Shown here: piece by piece, positions 23,677 to 34,866 of the stretch | How positions within the stretch are numbered: position 1 is the stretch's first letter | How the letters are laid out: each line of letters opens with the position of its first letter | DNA from: Peromyscus leucopus | Lineage: Eukaryota > Chordata > Mammalia > Rodentia > Cricetidae | DNA length: 64,000 nt | NCBI RefSeq assembly: GCF_004664715.2 | Contig: NC_051068.1 | Location: 10,966,298-11,030,297 of the forward strand | Reading direction: 5' to 3' | Notes under the pieces: generated by a model | Seen by the model: the letters and a program-made list of their open reading frames with translations, nothing else | Told to the model about the DNA's origin: nothing | Database searches by the model: none | Translations under genes and position numbers: made by a program

Positions 23677-24200
23677 GTCCTCGCACCACGCCTGTCCTCG
23701 CACCAAGCCTGTGCTGGCATCACGGCTGTCCTGGTATCACGCCTGTCCTCGCACCAAGCCTGTGCTGGCATCACGGCTGTCCTGGTATCACGCCTGTCCT
23801 CGCATCACGGCTGTCCTGGTATCACGGCTGTCCTCGCACCACGCCTGTCCTCGCACCACGCCTGTCCTCGCATCACGCCTGTCCTCGCATCACGGCTGTC
23901 CTGGTATCACGCCTGTCCTCGCACCACGGCTGTCCTGGTATCACGGCTGTCCTCGCACCACGCCTGTCCTCGCACACGGCTGTCCTGCATCACGCCTGTC
24001 CTCGCATCACGGCTGTCCTGGCATCACGGCTGTCCGCATCCGCTGTCTGCATCACGGCTGTCCTAGCATCACGGCTGTCCTCGCATCACGCCTGTCCTGG
24101 CATCATGCCTGTCCTAGCATCACGCCTGTCCTGGCATCACGCCTGTCCTCGAATCATGCCTGTCCTGGCATCACGCCTGTCCTCATATCATGCCTGTCCT
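23677..24200. repeat. 17-bp minisatellite, about 30 units
   Basis: Tandem units of the form gtcctcgcatcacgcct, with recurrent variants (cgcacca/cgcatca/tggtatca/tggcatca; cgcct/cggct/aagcct). A 51-bp higher-order unit of three variants is duplicated exactly (23694-23744 and 23745-23795). A few units near 23972-24055 are truncated. The unit has no stop codon in any forward frame, so all three frames stay open. The resulting frames of 286, 224 and 144 codons are a by-product of the repeat, not genes. Confidence 0.95.
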
Positions 24201-24429
24201 CTGCTCCGATCGCTTCAGCACTTGCGCCCCTTTCACTCAGTGGAAGCCTGTTTCATAGTTTCCCCAAAGTCCACAGAACAGATCCTTCAGGTCTTCTGAC
24301 TTCATCTCCATAAACTTCTTTGCTCTCTGCTACTGCTGGCCCTGGCCCCATGTTCTTAATCTCTCACTGTGACTCCAATCCTGCCTCTTCAGCAATGCCT
24401 ACCTTTAAGAGTCTGCTTACAAGTAAAGT

Positions 24430-24600
24430 GTGGTGTCTACTCTGCATGCCTCATCCCACTTATTACTGTCTGTATTTGCTTCTACTTTGTCCATTTCCAA
24501 TGGCGGTTACCTCCCACTAGACTGTAAATGTACTTGATGTGTTTCTTGTTTGTGGTGTATTTATTCTAGGTAGAACATAAGCACTAGTAATATGGGGCTC
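24430..24600 (+). mobile_element. L2 LINE 3'-end relic, plus strand
   Basis: Contains cttattactgtctgtatttg and the L2 hallmark ctcccactagactgtaaatg, followed by a tgtgtttcttgtttg stretch in place of the usual 'gggactttgtctt' end. Ancient and diverged. Confidence 0.5.
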
Positions 24601-26654
24601 TCCAATTTGTTCATTGGTAGAACCCAATTGATTCCAAGATTAATACTTGGTGTGTAGAAAGTAGCATGGAATATTAATCCATAATCCATGGAAGTAAGTA
24701 TACTGGAAGAGACAATCTTTGAAAAGATATAAAACTTTACAGTGATCAGAAAATTAAAAATATTTCCTTTAAAACTCGACACAAATTGAGGCAACAAAGT
24801 AATTTATTTATAATGCACAAATAAGTGGTTTATCAATTTTGGGGACCAATTTGGTATTATTTAATAAGGCCAATGGAAAATATGGTAGTCTTCCACCCAA
24901 CAAGTGGGCTCATTAATGCAAACCATAAAGAAACCATGCCTTGTTTGTTCAAGGAGATGTATAGAAAGATAAGTGCTGAAAAGCTGTGCTGATAGGAAAA
25001 AATGGGAAACAGCCTATAGCCCTTCTCTCCGGAGAATGAAAAACTAGTGTGCTGTCTACTCACACAACTCAGCTTTTTACACATAAAAAAATGGGCACAG
25101 CCAACATTGATCAGTACAAAATAGTTTCCAAAACAGTGTTGAGCAAAAATCCATCTTATCAGTTGAGATCACAAAATGAAGTTATTTGTTAATCAGTGAT
25201 TAGAAGCATGTAGAATGACAGTCTAGCTTATGGAATGAACATGTTTGCTCTTTACTGTCCAATCCTCTGGGTCCCTAAGCATCTCCTCACACTGTAGTTT
25301 ACCAAACAGTGTTCTTCACTGTCAAGTCAACTGCTTCACCTGTTTCCTGACACTGCTCCAGATCTGGCTAAGTTCAATGATTTTTGCTCCAGATACAAAT
25401 AATTGTAAGTTGTGCTTCAGAACTCTTCCACGTTGGCCTCACGTAAGCAGACATGCGTTCATTGACTGAGGAAAGCTGCCCCAGATCTCCAAAGTCACAC
25501 ACACTGTTTGCATTAAGCAATCTAGGTCCTTAGAGTTCAGCCATGACTTTCCTAAAGCACTGTTTTCATAGGCTTTATCTTATTTCATGTGACCTATCCC
25601 CAGCAACAAACCTTTTCAGTTGTTATTTGCAGATACTGATAGCGCTTTCCATCTTTGTGGAGACAGAACCATTCTGTGGTTCCCAAACACTAGATTATCA
25701 GGTAGATAGCACCATTTTTAGATACAATCTAAATTGGTGGAACATTAAGTACATAAACAGTTAAGAAGTTAACTCATACATTCCAAAATGCCAGAAGCTT
25801 CATTTGTTATTTGAAACAGGGCAAAACATTACATATATAATATATATCAGTTTCTGAATGGTCATGAACTACTTTTGTTTCTGCTTTTGAGACATTGCAA
25901 TTTTTCAATAAATGCTTTGCTTAGGGTGGAAATGACCTAGAAAATTCCTGGCTCACAACATGAATTCTTCTCGTTGTGAATGTGGGTATGTCTCTTTCAT
26001 AGTAAACACTGACAAGATGAGATTAGGGTGGTCCTGAACAAGACTGCTTAGGAGGGACTGTATGTATTCCTTAACTTTGTCTAAAAGCCTTGCTGGCTGT
26101 AGTCCTGCTGACAGCCGTCCTTATCTGGCTTTGTCTGAGTTAGTTGTTAGCAAGCTTCATTTCAGCAGTTACTAGTCTGAGACCACAAGTCTGGGATCCC
26201 TCTGGAAAAGTTAGCAAAAATGAATGAATATGCATACACATTTTTCTAGGGAGAATTTGCACAGTTTTGTTTGTTTGTTTTCAACACATCCTCTAAAATT
26301 TTGAGAGTCTCTTAAAACTTAAAGGCTGAAAGAAGTGTTTTCTCAGAACTCAGAGGGGAATGGTTTCTTGGCTCAGGCCTGTGAGGTGCTGACTCAGCAC
26401 TCTGTGCTCCAGGTTCAGGAACCGCACTTTTAAACACTCTCTTAGTAGGTCTTGGTGCACAAGCGACATTGGTCAATGACTAAGTGACATTTTTGGTATT
26501 GTCTCTGGCCATTCTTATCTCATTTATTCAAACAGGCACTGTCCCACTGACCTGCATGCAAATCATTCTACATTGTTTTATTTATTTTGCATTTTGACAA
26601 GAGATCATGTCAGGACTGTGATTATGATAGAAAAACACTGCTCTACCAAGCTAC
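24601..26654. other. No gene recognised
   Basis: Unique AT-rich sequence without repeat or exon signatures that I can support. Confidence 0.4.
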
Positions 26655-26662
26655 ATTTACTC

Positions 26663-26820
26663 TTTTTTTTTTTCTTTTGAGATAGGGTTTCTCTGTGTAG
26701 CTTTGGAGTCTTTCCTGGAACTCACTCTGTAGTCCAGGCTGGCTTCAAACTCACAGAGATCCGCTTGCCTCTGTTTCCCCAGTGCTGGGATTAGAGGTGT
26801 GTACCACCACCGCCAAGCTC
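26663..26820 (-). mobile_element. B1 SINE, minus strand
   Basis: Reverse B1: T-run, gagatagggtttctctgtgt, ggaactcactctgtagtcca, ctggcttcaaactcacagag, cccagtgctgggattagagg, accaccaccgccaagc. Flanked by atttactc (26655-26662) and atttactctt (26825-26834) as target duplication. Confidence 0.92.
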
Positions 26821-27299
26821 ACTTATTTACTCTTGAATTCGAGTAATAGTTCATTGAGTTCATTACAGTGACCAGTTACTAGCCTTCAAATAAATGAGTT
26901 GGCATACATTCTAGTCACAAATAATAAGCTACACTAGTAAACCAGTATCCAAAGTTGTGTTTTCTGTGGTCTATGCTACCACCTGCCAGCCTTGGTCTGA
27001 GATATTAAATGAAGGACGCTAGAAATAAAACATTAGAATAAGTTTTGATACAGTATATGAATGTTCCAATTTTTTGAATTATTATTGTTAATGTCTTCCT
27101 GTGCACACATATGAATTACGCTTTATCATAGGTACATATATCCAGGGATATCTGTAGCTCTCTAGATACTTACATATACGTGTAGGGTTTGTTCGTGTCT
27201 ATATGTTCAGGCCTCTGCTGAAGACCTCAGACCTTATTCACCTTGGATAAAGAGAAGCTATCGTAGCAGCTTCTCCAGCTCTCCCTATCTAATCATCTT

Positions 27300-27510
27300 T
27301 TTCTTCACCAAAGAAGTGGATATTAATCTCAGGGGACTCTGTACAAATGTCACCTCTTCCGTGAAGCCATCCACAGCTGCTTGGGACAGACTTCTCTTTG
27401 TCCTTTGTTTCTCGGTGGACCTCAAGCACTATTTTTACACTCAGTGAATGCCATGAAATGCTCGCTCACTCCCAGTGTAGAATTTTATGACTACTAATTA
27501 AGTGTAGGAC
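27300..27510 (+). mobile_element. L2 LINE relic, plus strand
   Basis: acaaatgtcacctcttccgt followed by gaagccatccacagctg is the characteristic L2 3' region ('aaatgtcacctcctccgtgaagcc'). The rest decays into agcactatttttacactcag. Confidence 0.6.
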
Positions 27511-27938
27511 CATTGAGTCTATCCCAGCTTTATTGTCCACTTTTTATTTTTGAGACAGGGTCTCACTGCCAGAAGGAGGTGATGCACCCAATGCCACTGT
27601 ATGCAGCTGCTTCTTTTGGTCTGCTGGTGTCTAGCCTCCTCTTGGAGAGAAGAGAGGAACCATGTGCAAGTCTTCATCTGCCTCCTGTCCCAGTGCCGTT
27701 AGATAAGGGAATCCTGCTGTGTTAATACCTACCAAAATAATTATGTATTGTAATGAAATGATCCTGAAACTCAGATGCATCAGGAAGAAAAATAAAATAC
27801 CCGCATGCAGAACCACAGGTGTGACAGCAAGTACAGGGCAAGATGCTTTGGTCAGGCCTTTCTGTTACATCCAGCCGCCTGTCTGAAGTGTTTCTCAAAC
27901 CTCAGTTGCACTGAGAATTGGAGAACATAGGAACATGG

Positions 27939-27957
27939 GCCCCCTGGTGGACAGAGT
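27939..27957 (-). promoter_or_regulatory. CTCF-like binding motif
   Basis: The minus strand reads ccaccagggggc, a full match to the CTCF core, preceded by ctctgt. It has the same orientation as the motif at 20962-20982, 7 kb away. Confidence 0.5.
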
Positions 27958-28089
27958 CATGTTCACCTCTGTGTGAGCTTAGGAACTTAAGCCAATAATC
28001 TCTCCCATCACATCATCTCAAAGATGCTGTCATCAGTGCAGCCACATGTATTTTATTAGTTTTGGAAGGAAGCCATAAATATCCTGGGT

Positions 28090-28174
28090 AATATAATATA
28101 GTATAGTATAGTATAGTATAGTATAGTATAGTATAGTATAATATAATATAATATAATATAATATAATATAATAT
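28090..28174. repeat. (TAGTA)n / (TAATA)n pentanucleotide microsatellite
   Basis: About eight tagta units pass directly into about eight taata units. The two halves differ by a single G/A, which points to one array with a spreading variant. Confidence 0.95.
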
Positions 28175-28399
28175 TAATGACCAGTTCCATCAATTTTCCC
28201 CAAAATTCTATTTTTTGTTTATGACTCAATAAAATTCCATGGCATACATGTACCACATTATCATTATGCATTTATCAGTTTATGGACATTCATGATGATT
28301 CAATTTATTAGCTATTTTAAATAGAGCAGCAATAAACATAGATGAGCAAGTATCTCTGCAGAAGGATAGAGTCCTCTAGGAATATGGCCAGGAATGGCA
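28175..28399 (-). mobile_element. L1 (Lx-type) 5' segment, inverted
   Basis: Reverse complement of rodent L1 sequence near the end of ORF2: read on the minus strand it has ttgctcatctatgtttattg, ctgctctatttaaaatagc and atgtggtacatgtatgccatgg. It meets an L1 segment in the opposite orientation at about 28399. Confidence 0.7.
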
Positions 28400-28668
28400 G
28401 AGGAAGACAAACACAACATGTTCTTGCTGTGTATTGGTCATAGCTTCTACTTTATATGTTTGTATTTAAGTGAGAGTGAGTATATACAGTGAAGATAAAA
28501 GGAGACACAAAAGAGGAGTGTGGTAACAGAAACAGAACACCTGCTACTTGATGCTGAAAGAGGATACTTTCACAAAGTGTGGAAGGGTGTAAGCAGGCAC
28601 AGGGAGCAGAGAGGTGGGGGCAGTAGGAATAGGGTGAGGGCCAGATAGAATACAGTTATAAAAAAAAA
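28400..28668 (+). mobile_element. L1 (Lx-type) 3' segment, plus strand
   Basis: Starts at agaggaagacaaacacaaca, followed by tgtttgtatttaagtgagag, which belongs just downstream of the inverted segment in rodent L1. It ends with an A-run (gttataaaaaaaaact). Together with 28175-28399 it forms one insertion with 5' inversion. Confidence 0.65.
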
Positions 28669-28705
28669 CTATTATTTGTAAGATGATATAAAATCTCCAC
28701 AAATG

Positions 28706-28760
28706 TATAAGAGATCGGGAGTGTGGCTCAGTGGCGGAGCACCTCCCTAAAAATGTACAA
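28706..28760 (+). mobile_element. ID/B4-like SINE fragment
   Basis: gggagtgtggctcagtggcg followed by gagcacctccct resembles the tRNA-derived head of ID/B4 SINEs. Short and diverged. Confidence 0.4.
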
Positions 28761-29284
28761 GAAAAGTAAAAGAAGGCATGGAGAAAACTAAGAATGGAAC
28801 TATAGTTGATTTGTTCTAAGTCCTGCCAGCTGACATCCATGTGGGGATACAATGAGACAGCTGCTTGTGAATCCTGAATGCAGCCAGAATAGTGAAGATC
28901 CAGCCACAGAAAAATAGTTTTAGCAAAGAAAAACCACTCGAGGGATACTTACTCTATCAATACACCAGCTATGTATTAAGCATTTCTATCACAACCAAGG
29001 ATAAATAGTAGTTAGTGATGTTTTGCTACAAGTAAGTACCTTAAATTTATGCCTGGTTCTAGACTTTCATACTTAGAATTTGTTGTTTTGTATTTAGTAT
29101 TTTATATGTCGCCAAGAATAAACAACACGATAAGTTTGCATATAGTCTTAGTATTTTATCCTTTGTATGTTGTGTTTGTTAGATTTTTAAAATGTGAATG
29201 TACATTTCACATGCAGTGGTTAATGTTGAGGTCAACTTGTTCAGCATTACAGTCATCTAGGAAACAAACCACGTGACACGTTTG

Positions 29285-29555
29285 TGAGGCAGGAGACTCA
29301 CCTTCTATAGCTGCCTCCAGCATTCCATGATCTGGGATCCCAGACAGAAATAAAAAGAAGAAACAGATCTGAACAATAGCACCCATTCTCATCTGCTTCT
29401 TGTCTGCAAATGCAATGTGGCCAGCTGTTTCACATCCTGTCACCGTGCCTTCCCCACTGTGATGGACCTCATCCTCAAACAGTGATCAGAACACACTCTT
29501 CCTTCCTTAAGTTTATTTCATCACAGAAAAGTAACTAACGCATCACACTAGAAAG
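29285..29555 (+). mobile_element. Dispersed rodent repeat remnant (LTR-like end)
   Basis: The end ccttccccactgtgatgg ... ttccttccttaagtttattt ... agaaaagtaactaac matches a common rodent dispersed sequence whose family name I cannot fix. Confidence 0.4.
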
Positions 29556-29579
29556 ATGGAGTACTTTCTTCCTCCAATG

Positions 29580-29870
29580 TGACACTTTGGGGATGTGCGT
29601 TTGGATTCTTCACTCCAGCTGCATTTAAAGCAAGTTCATTGCTAATGAAAATAATTTCCCTCTGTGATGCAGTGCTGGGTTTCCATGCTTTGCAAACTTA
29701 TATTTAAACAGAGACATGGAAATATGTTCAGACTAATTGGCTCAACAGAATCCCTGCATCAATAATGGCTGCTGCAGTGGTGCCCATGACTTTTATTAGC
29801 TGTCTATCTGAAAAAGTACAGTCTAGATTCAGTGAACAGACTTAAATGACAAGGAGCCTTCATCCCTTTA
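29580..29870. other. High-complexity unique sequence, candidate conserved element
   Basis: Repeat-free stretch with several homeodomain-type cores (ttgctaatgaaaataatttc, gactaattggc) and tgcatcaataatggctgc. Resembles conserved noncoding DNA by composition only. Confidence 0.25.
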
Positions 29871-30487
29871 ATTCAACCTATGCTTAAAATTGAATCCACA
29901 CAATAAATACAATGTTCCATTTTAAACTAGGTTTGGTTCTTCATTTTCATCAGAAGTTCTGCTAACACAGGCAATTTTACTACATGCTACCATTGAGTTA
30001 GGAAGCAGGTTAGCAGGTCTGCCTGTTCATACCATCCCATTTTTCTTTCCTGACATCCTCAGAGCTGCCAGGGTCTTTTATGTTTTTAGGTTCCCTTCAT
30101 AAAACTGTGATTTCAGTGTCTAAGAAATGGCCTAATTATACAAGACTTGCTCATAATTGACTTGTGCTCCACTGATCTTAAAAGGTTAAAAGATTTATTC
30201 CAGGTTGGCCACTGCAGCTTCAGTTAGAGTTAGAGAGGGAAGGAATGCCCTGGTCAGAGATGGCAATGGGCACATGTGTGCATGCTCTGCTTCCTCCTCA
30301 GGCAGACCTTCATGGCACTGGGTAACCAAACCTGACAGAGAGTTCGAGGACTCCTGCCTTCCACATCTGTACAGCCCATTCTAGGGACTCTGGAGGAAGT
30401 GGTTCAACTGAATACTCCCTAAAATAAAAACTATGTTAGTACACTCCAGAAGAGGTGACTGTTTGTAGATTGGATCATTAGAATTGT

Positions 30488-30491
30488 GTGA

Positions 30492-30541
<50 letters not shown>
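30488..30541. repeat. (TG)n microsatellite
   Basis: About 26 TG units, directly at the end of the adjoining composite SINE, whose consensus tail is CA-rich; the array probably grew from that tail. Confidence 0.95.
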
Positions 30542-30547
<6 letters not shown>

Positions 30548-30845
30548 CTGAAGGTGCAGGTGTGTGCACATGTAGGTGGAGACCAGAAGGCGATCTCAAG
30601 GTTGATCCACAGACACTGTCCACCTCATTTTCTGAGGTAGGGTCTCTCACTGGCTGGAGGACAGCAAGAAGGCTAGCCTTGCTGAGCAGCAAGCTCTGGA
30701 AAACCTGCCTAGCTCCCCCTCCCAGAACTGTGATAACTAACATGTACCAGCAACATTCCTGGCCCTTTCATGCAGGCTCTGGGGATGCAACTCAGACCCT
30801 CATGCTTGCAAGGCAAGCATCGCCTTCTGAGACATTTTGCCAGCC
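30542..30845 (-). mobile_element. Composite tRNA/B1-type SINE, minus strand
   Basis: Landmarks in reverse: gtgtgcacatgtaggtggag, ccacctcattttctgaggta, gggtctctcactggctggag, cagaccctcatgcttgcaag, cattttgccagcct. Same family as 15185-15473, here nearly full length. Confidence 0.75.
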
Positions 30846-30938
30846 TCAAGAATGTTTGAAATCTGGATCCCTGGTCTCTTTCTTCAGACCTTTTCATTCC
30901 GTACTTGAGGTAGAGCAGAAACATTTTAGCCTCTAATG

Positions 30939-31163
30939 TAATTGTTCACAACCTGTGGGTCATGAACCCTTTGGGGTTAAATGATCCTTTCACAGGGGTC
31001 TCCTCTAAGACCTTTGGAAAACACAGATATTCACATTATGATTCATAACAATGGCAAAATTACATTTATGAAGTAGCAGCAAAACAATTTTACGGCTGGG
31101 GGTCACCACCACATGAGGAACTGTCTTAAAGGGTCATAGCATTAGGAAGGCTGAGAACCACTA
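30939..31163 (+). mobile_element. URR1-like nonautonomous hAT transposon
   Basis: Near full length (225 bp), from attgttcacaacctgtgggt to gaaggctgagaaccacta, with the diagnostic gatcctttcacaggggtc and cattatgattcataacaatg. Flanked by ctctaatg (30931-30938) and ctctggtg (31164-31171), a 6 of 8 match target duplication. Confidence 0.88.
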
Positions 31164-31171
31164 CTCTGGTG

Positions 31172-33174
31172 AATCCTTGGGTGATGTTCTAGCTGCTTTT
31201 TGGGAGTGTCAGCTTAAGGAACACATATCTGTGGAGCTTGATAGTGGAATTCTGAGATTCTTCGGGGCAGCCGCTAGACTATGCTGGCAAGGTGGACAAT
31301 GCACCTTTGCTGGCAAAGGTGCCAGGTCCTCCCTGGGTAGAAGATGGGTCCGTGAGGAACTATGCAGAATTAGTGACCAGAGCCTCCCCCTTCACGTTGC
31401 TGCTCCCTAGCTGTGCACCTTCATTACTCCATGCAGCTATTAAACGGTAACAAAAGATAAATGAACACCAAAAATAGTTAAGGACCTTAACATTTTTTAT
31501 TGTCCCTTTCCTTAGGAGACTGTGTCTTAATTGAGAGAGCTCTTTAAGCCACATGGTGGCAGTGTAATCACGTGAGTGACAGTCTCAGTGCACCAGGCTA
31601 TCGTTTCTGAAGCCATGATAAATTAAGAGATGATGCTGAACGCTATGCATCTGGGATATTCTGATAACAATCATTAGCTCATAAAGTATAAACGACAGAC
31701 TATGGTCACCTCTGTGAAGCTTCAGTCGGAGCCTTTAGTGTGTTTATGGTGCTGGGGAATGCATCTCTCCCTCTACTGTTTCCTAACCTGAAAACAGCTG
31801 CCTACGAACAAGCCACAGATCCTTTTGGGCATAAGCTATAGAGCAAATTCACTCCAAACTAACTCATCCTTCAGCTTAGCAGGTCCCTGCATAGGAGGCT
31901 TCACCTCCATGATTGTGTCATGCTATCTAGAACCTTTCTCTAGCATTTTTAATTTGATTATTTACATGTTTCAACCTTCCTTACAAACAAAGAAATTGAA
32001 CATGTTGATGTGATTCTTACATTGTCTTCTCTGTCTTGCTAGCAGAACTGAGATTTTAAGATGGATTGTAGCCTTTATGCATTCTGACTCACCAGGTGAC
32101 TACTGGTCTCTACCCACCCTCCTCAAACAATCCATATAATTCTAATATAGGAGGCACAGAATTTTTAGGAGCTAGGGATGTCATCAGAGTAAAATATATA
32201 ACCATTTCTCTCCTTGTCCTATAACAAAACACTCAGTATTATGGAAGTTTTCCTGGAGTGGATGGTTGCCTGGAGGTTAAAATCCTGACAATGTCCCTTA
32301 TTTATATCTTGATACTGTGTGTCTGGTCACTAGCGATATGGAAACAGCTAGGTAAAATCAAATGCAATAGATGTAGGCATCAAAAGAAGAGATAAATGAG
32401 TGTAACATGAGGTCAGGTTCACTTTGCTGACAAGGTATACTTTTTCTCAAGATGATGGGACCTAAAAGTGCCAGCATCCAGGCTCAACCAAAGTGAGGGA
32501 CATAAAATGTCTTCATCCATATCTGTGAATACACACAGATTTCCTATCCCAGTGCAGACATCTGGTTCAGATTCTGCCTATCGAATTTGCAGTTTGGATC
32601 AAAGGTTTCCCCTGACATTCTGGAGATGCCCAGAATATTCTCTGGGATCTGTTGAGGAAAATGTTTTCACTAGTTAAAGATAAGATCCAACGCTTAAAAT
32701 CATCCTCTCCAAAGTCAATTAGAGACACCATTATGATGCTATTTTAAGAAGGTAACTAAACTACTGTGGTGGTATAGGTAGCATGTGCTGCATATTACTG
32801 GCATGTGTGTTAGGTGTAACAGGAACAATTGAGAGTCTGCAGACACTGGAGTGCATTACAGTGGAGAAACAGCCTCCACAGTTGCAGAGGTTATAACTCC
32901 CCTGGTTCCCATCACAAATGATGGCCTGCACACAGTGTTCTGAATTGCTCATTTGCCCCATATCATTTGGGCTTTTTACCTGCTTTCTAGTCGAGCTATT
33001 GCATATTCAATCTGCCTGCTGCATATAGGTGTCCAAATGCCAAATGTCAAAAAGAATCACCAAAAAGGTATCAAAATGTAGAAAAACTACACTGCAAAAA
33101 ATGTGCATCATTTACACACTTAGCTATATCTAGTCTCTGTGAGCTGTGCACTATGATGTGAATTGAGGTCTTTT
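31172..33174. other. No gene recognised; possible conserved patch
   Basis: Unique sequence. About 31555-31745 has retained CpGs and a cacgtg E-box and may be conserved noncoding DNA. A cysteine-rich 66-codon minus frame at 32761-32961 has no EGF spacing and no flanking splice sites. Confidence 0.35.
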
Positions 33175-33175
33175 A

Positions 33176-33389
33176 ATTACGTTTTGTTTTACATGTATGG
33201 TGTTTTTGTTTGTATGGATTCTGTGCACCATTTGTGTGCCTGGTGCCTGAAGAACCAAAAGAGGGTATTCAATCCTTGGAACTGGAGTTATATAAGGCTG
33301 TGTACTACCACAGAGGTGTTGTGAATTGAAACCAGATCCTCTGGAAGAGCAGCCAGTATTCTTAACTACTGAGCCATCTTTCCAGTCCA
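33176..33389 (-). mobile_element. B3/B2-class SINE, minus strand
   Basis: Reverse landmarks: ttgtgtgcctggtgcctgaa, gaggg, ccttggaactggagttat, cagatcctctggaagagcag, ccagtattcttaactactga, gccatctttccagtcc. Confidence 0.88.
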
Positions 33390-34717
33390 AAGCAATGGGG
33401 TTCTAAGAAAGACATAGATAACTAGTCTAAGATAGCACAGTCATTCCTGTCAGAACTGGGATTCCAATGTAGATGGATCTGTAACTCCAAAGCTAAGACC
33501 CAGCACCACTAACAGGTGCACACTTGTTTCCTGCCTGTAGTCTTCCCACCTTCAAATCAACACATTTTCTATATATTCCTTCCATATGAGCAAGATATTT
33601 CAATAATCAGACTATTTTTCTTAAAGAAGGAACTACCCATTGTCTGAATATATATTACATGAAATTTATGAAAAGTAGATTCTTTCTCTGTGTAAATGCA
33701 ATAGTTACTTTTAATACTGACACATATGCTAACTTTTAAAGAACATCCTATATAATATTTATACCTGCAATATGTATTAGCAAGATGATGTTGGACAGTT
33801 GTAATTTCATCAAAGAGTAATTACTGGGATTGCTCTATGAGCTATAATTCTTTTTGACAATTCAGTCAAGCTTCAAATTTTCAAGTGAAGTTTAACTTGC
33901 CTCATTGATTGATTTATTCATTACTTATACCCTGCCTATTTCAAAGAATGATTCAAAATATCTTACACAAAAAGAAGAGAACCACAAAACAGAATCATTA
34001 AGGCAAGGCTGAAAGAACAATTGCCACGCAATACAGGGAAAAATAAAACAATGCCACAAACCTTAGATTAAAGAAAATTACTGTAATCAGACATGCTGCA
34101 GAGGTTAGCTTCTAGAAAGAAAACCAAAAACAATTTCACTAATAAAATATAATTCCCCAACTGAGAAAAGCATGCTAATTATTTAGAATAGGTATTTATT
34201 TTGAATAATTAAACCAAGTGTTTTGGCATGTGTGGCATCCATATAAGGATCAAGATTCCTTTCTTTTTCTGTGTAAGTACTCACTAGACTCAGATTCATC
34301 AACTTTTGAAGACACCATAACACACATTTTTACTGTTTGCTCTATCATGAATCTATCATCAATCAATTTTCTGACTTCTTATTCTTATTACTATTATTAT
34401 TGTGTTCAGTGGTCTGGCTCTGTTTGGCCCAATAACATGTTAGCTTAATGTTATAGCTCTCTGTCATAGTGAAAGTTCTGCTGTTCAGTTCTCATCTTTC
34501 AAGACTTTACTGGCTTTTCTTCAACCTTTTATCTTTCAAATACATTAACAGCAAGCTTTAAGATCCCAAAGATCTGCAGGTCTTTAAGTTTCATTTGAGC
34601 TAGATCTATAAATCACTTTGGATGATACTTTCCAATAGCTGTGATATATGCTTCCATAAACTTAGTTTCTTGTACTTTTAACTTAGCGACATTATACATC
34701 TTGTATCTCAATGATTT

Positions 34718-34866
34718 TATTTGTGTGTGACTCATATTTATGCACATGCCTGTGTCATAAGCATGCCTGCCTGCTATACCTAGCTCTTTATGAGTATTGA
34801 GGATTTGAACTCTGGGCCTCAGGCTTGCATGGCCAGCACTTTACTGACTGACTCATCTCCTCTGTC
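34718..34866 (-). mobile_element. B3/B2-class SINE relic, minus strand
   Basis: Diverged reverse copy: gaggatttgaactctgggcc, tcaggcttgcatggccagca, ctttactgactgactcatct. Truncated at its left end. Confidence 0.65.

Noticed and set aside
23453..24313. 286-codon open frame (longest in the window) and two overlapping long frames
   Set aside because: All three come from a stop-free 17-bp minisatellite; the flanks show no exon signals or homology.
32761..32961. Cysteine-rich minus-strand frame that might be another EGF exon
   Set aside because: Cysteine spacing does not fit EGF modules, and there is no acceptor or donor at suitable positions.
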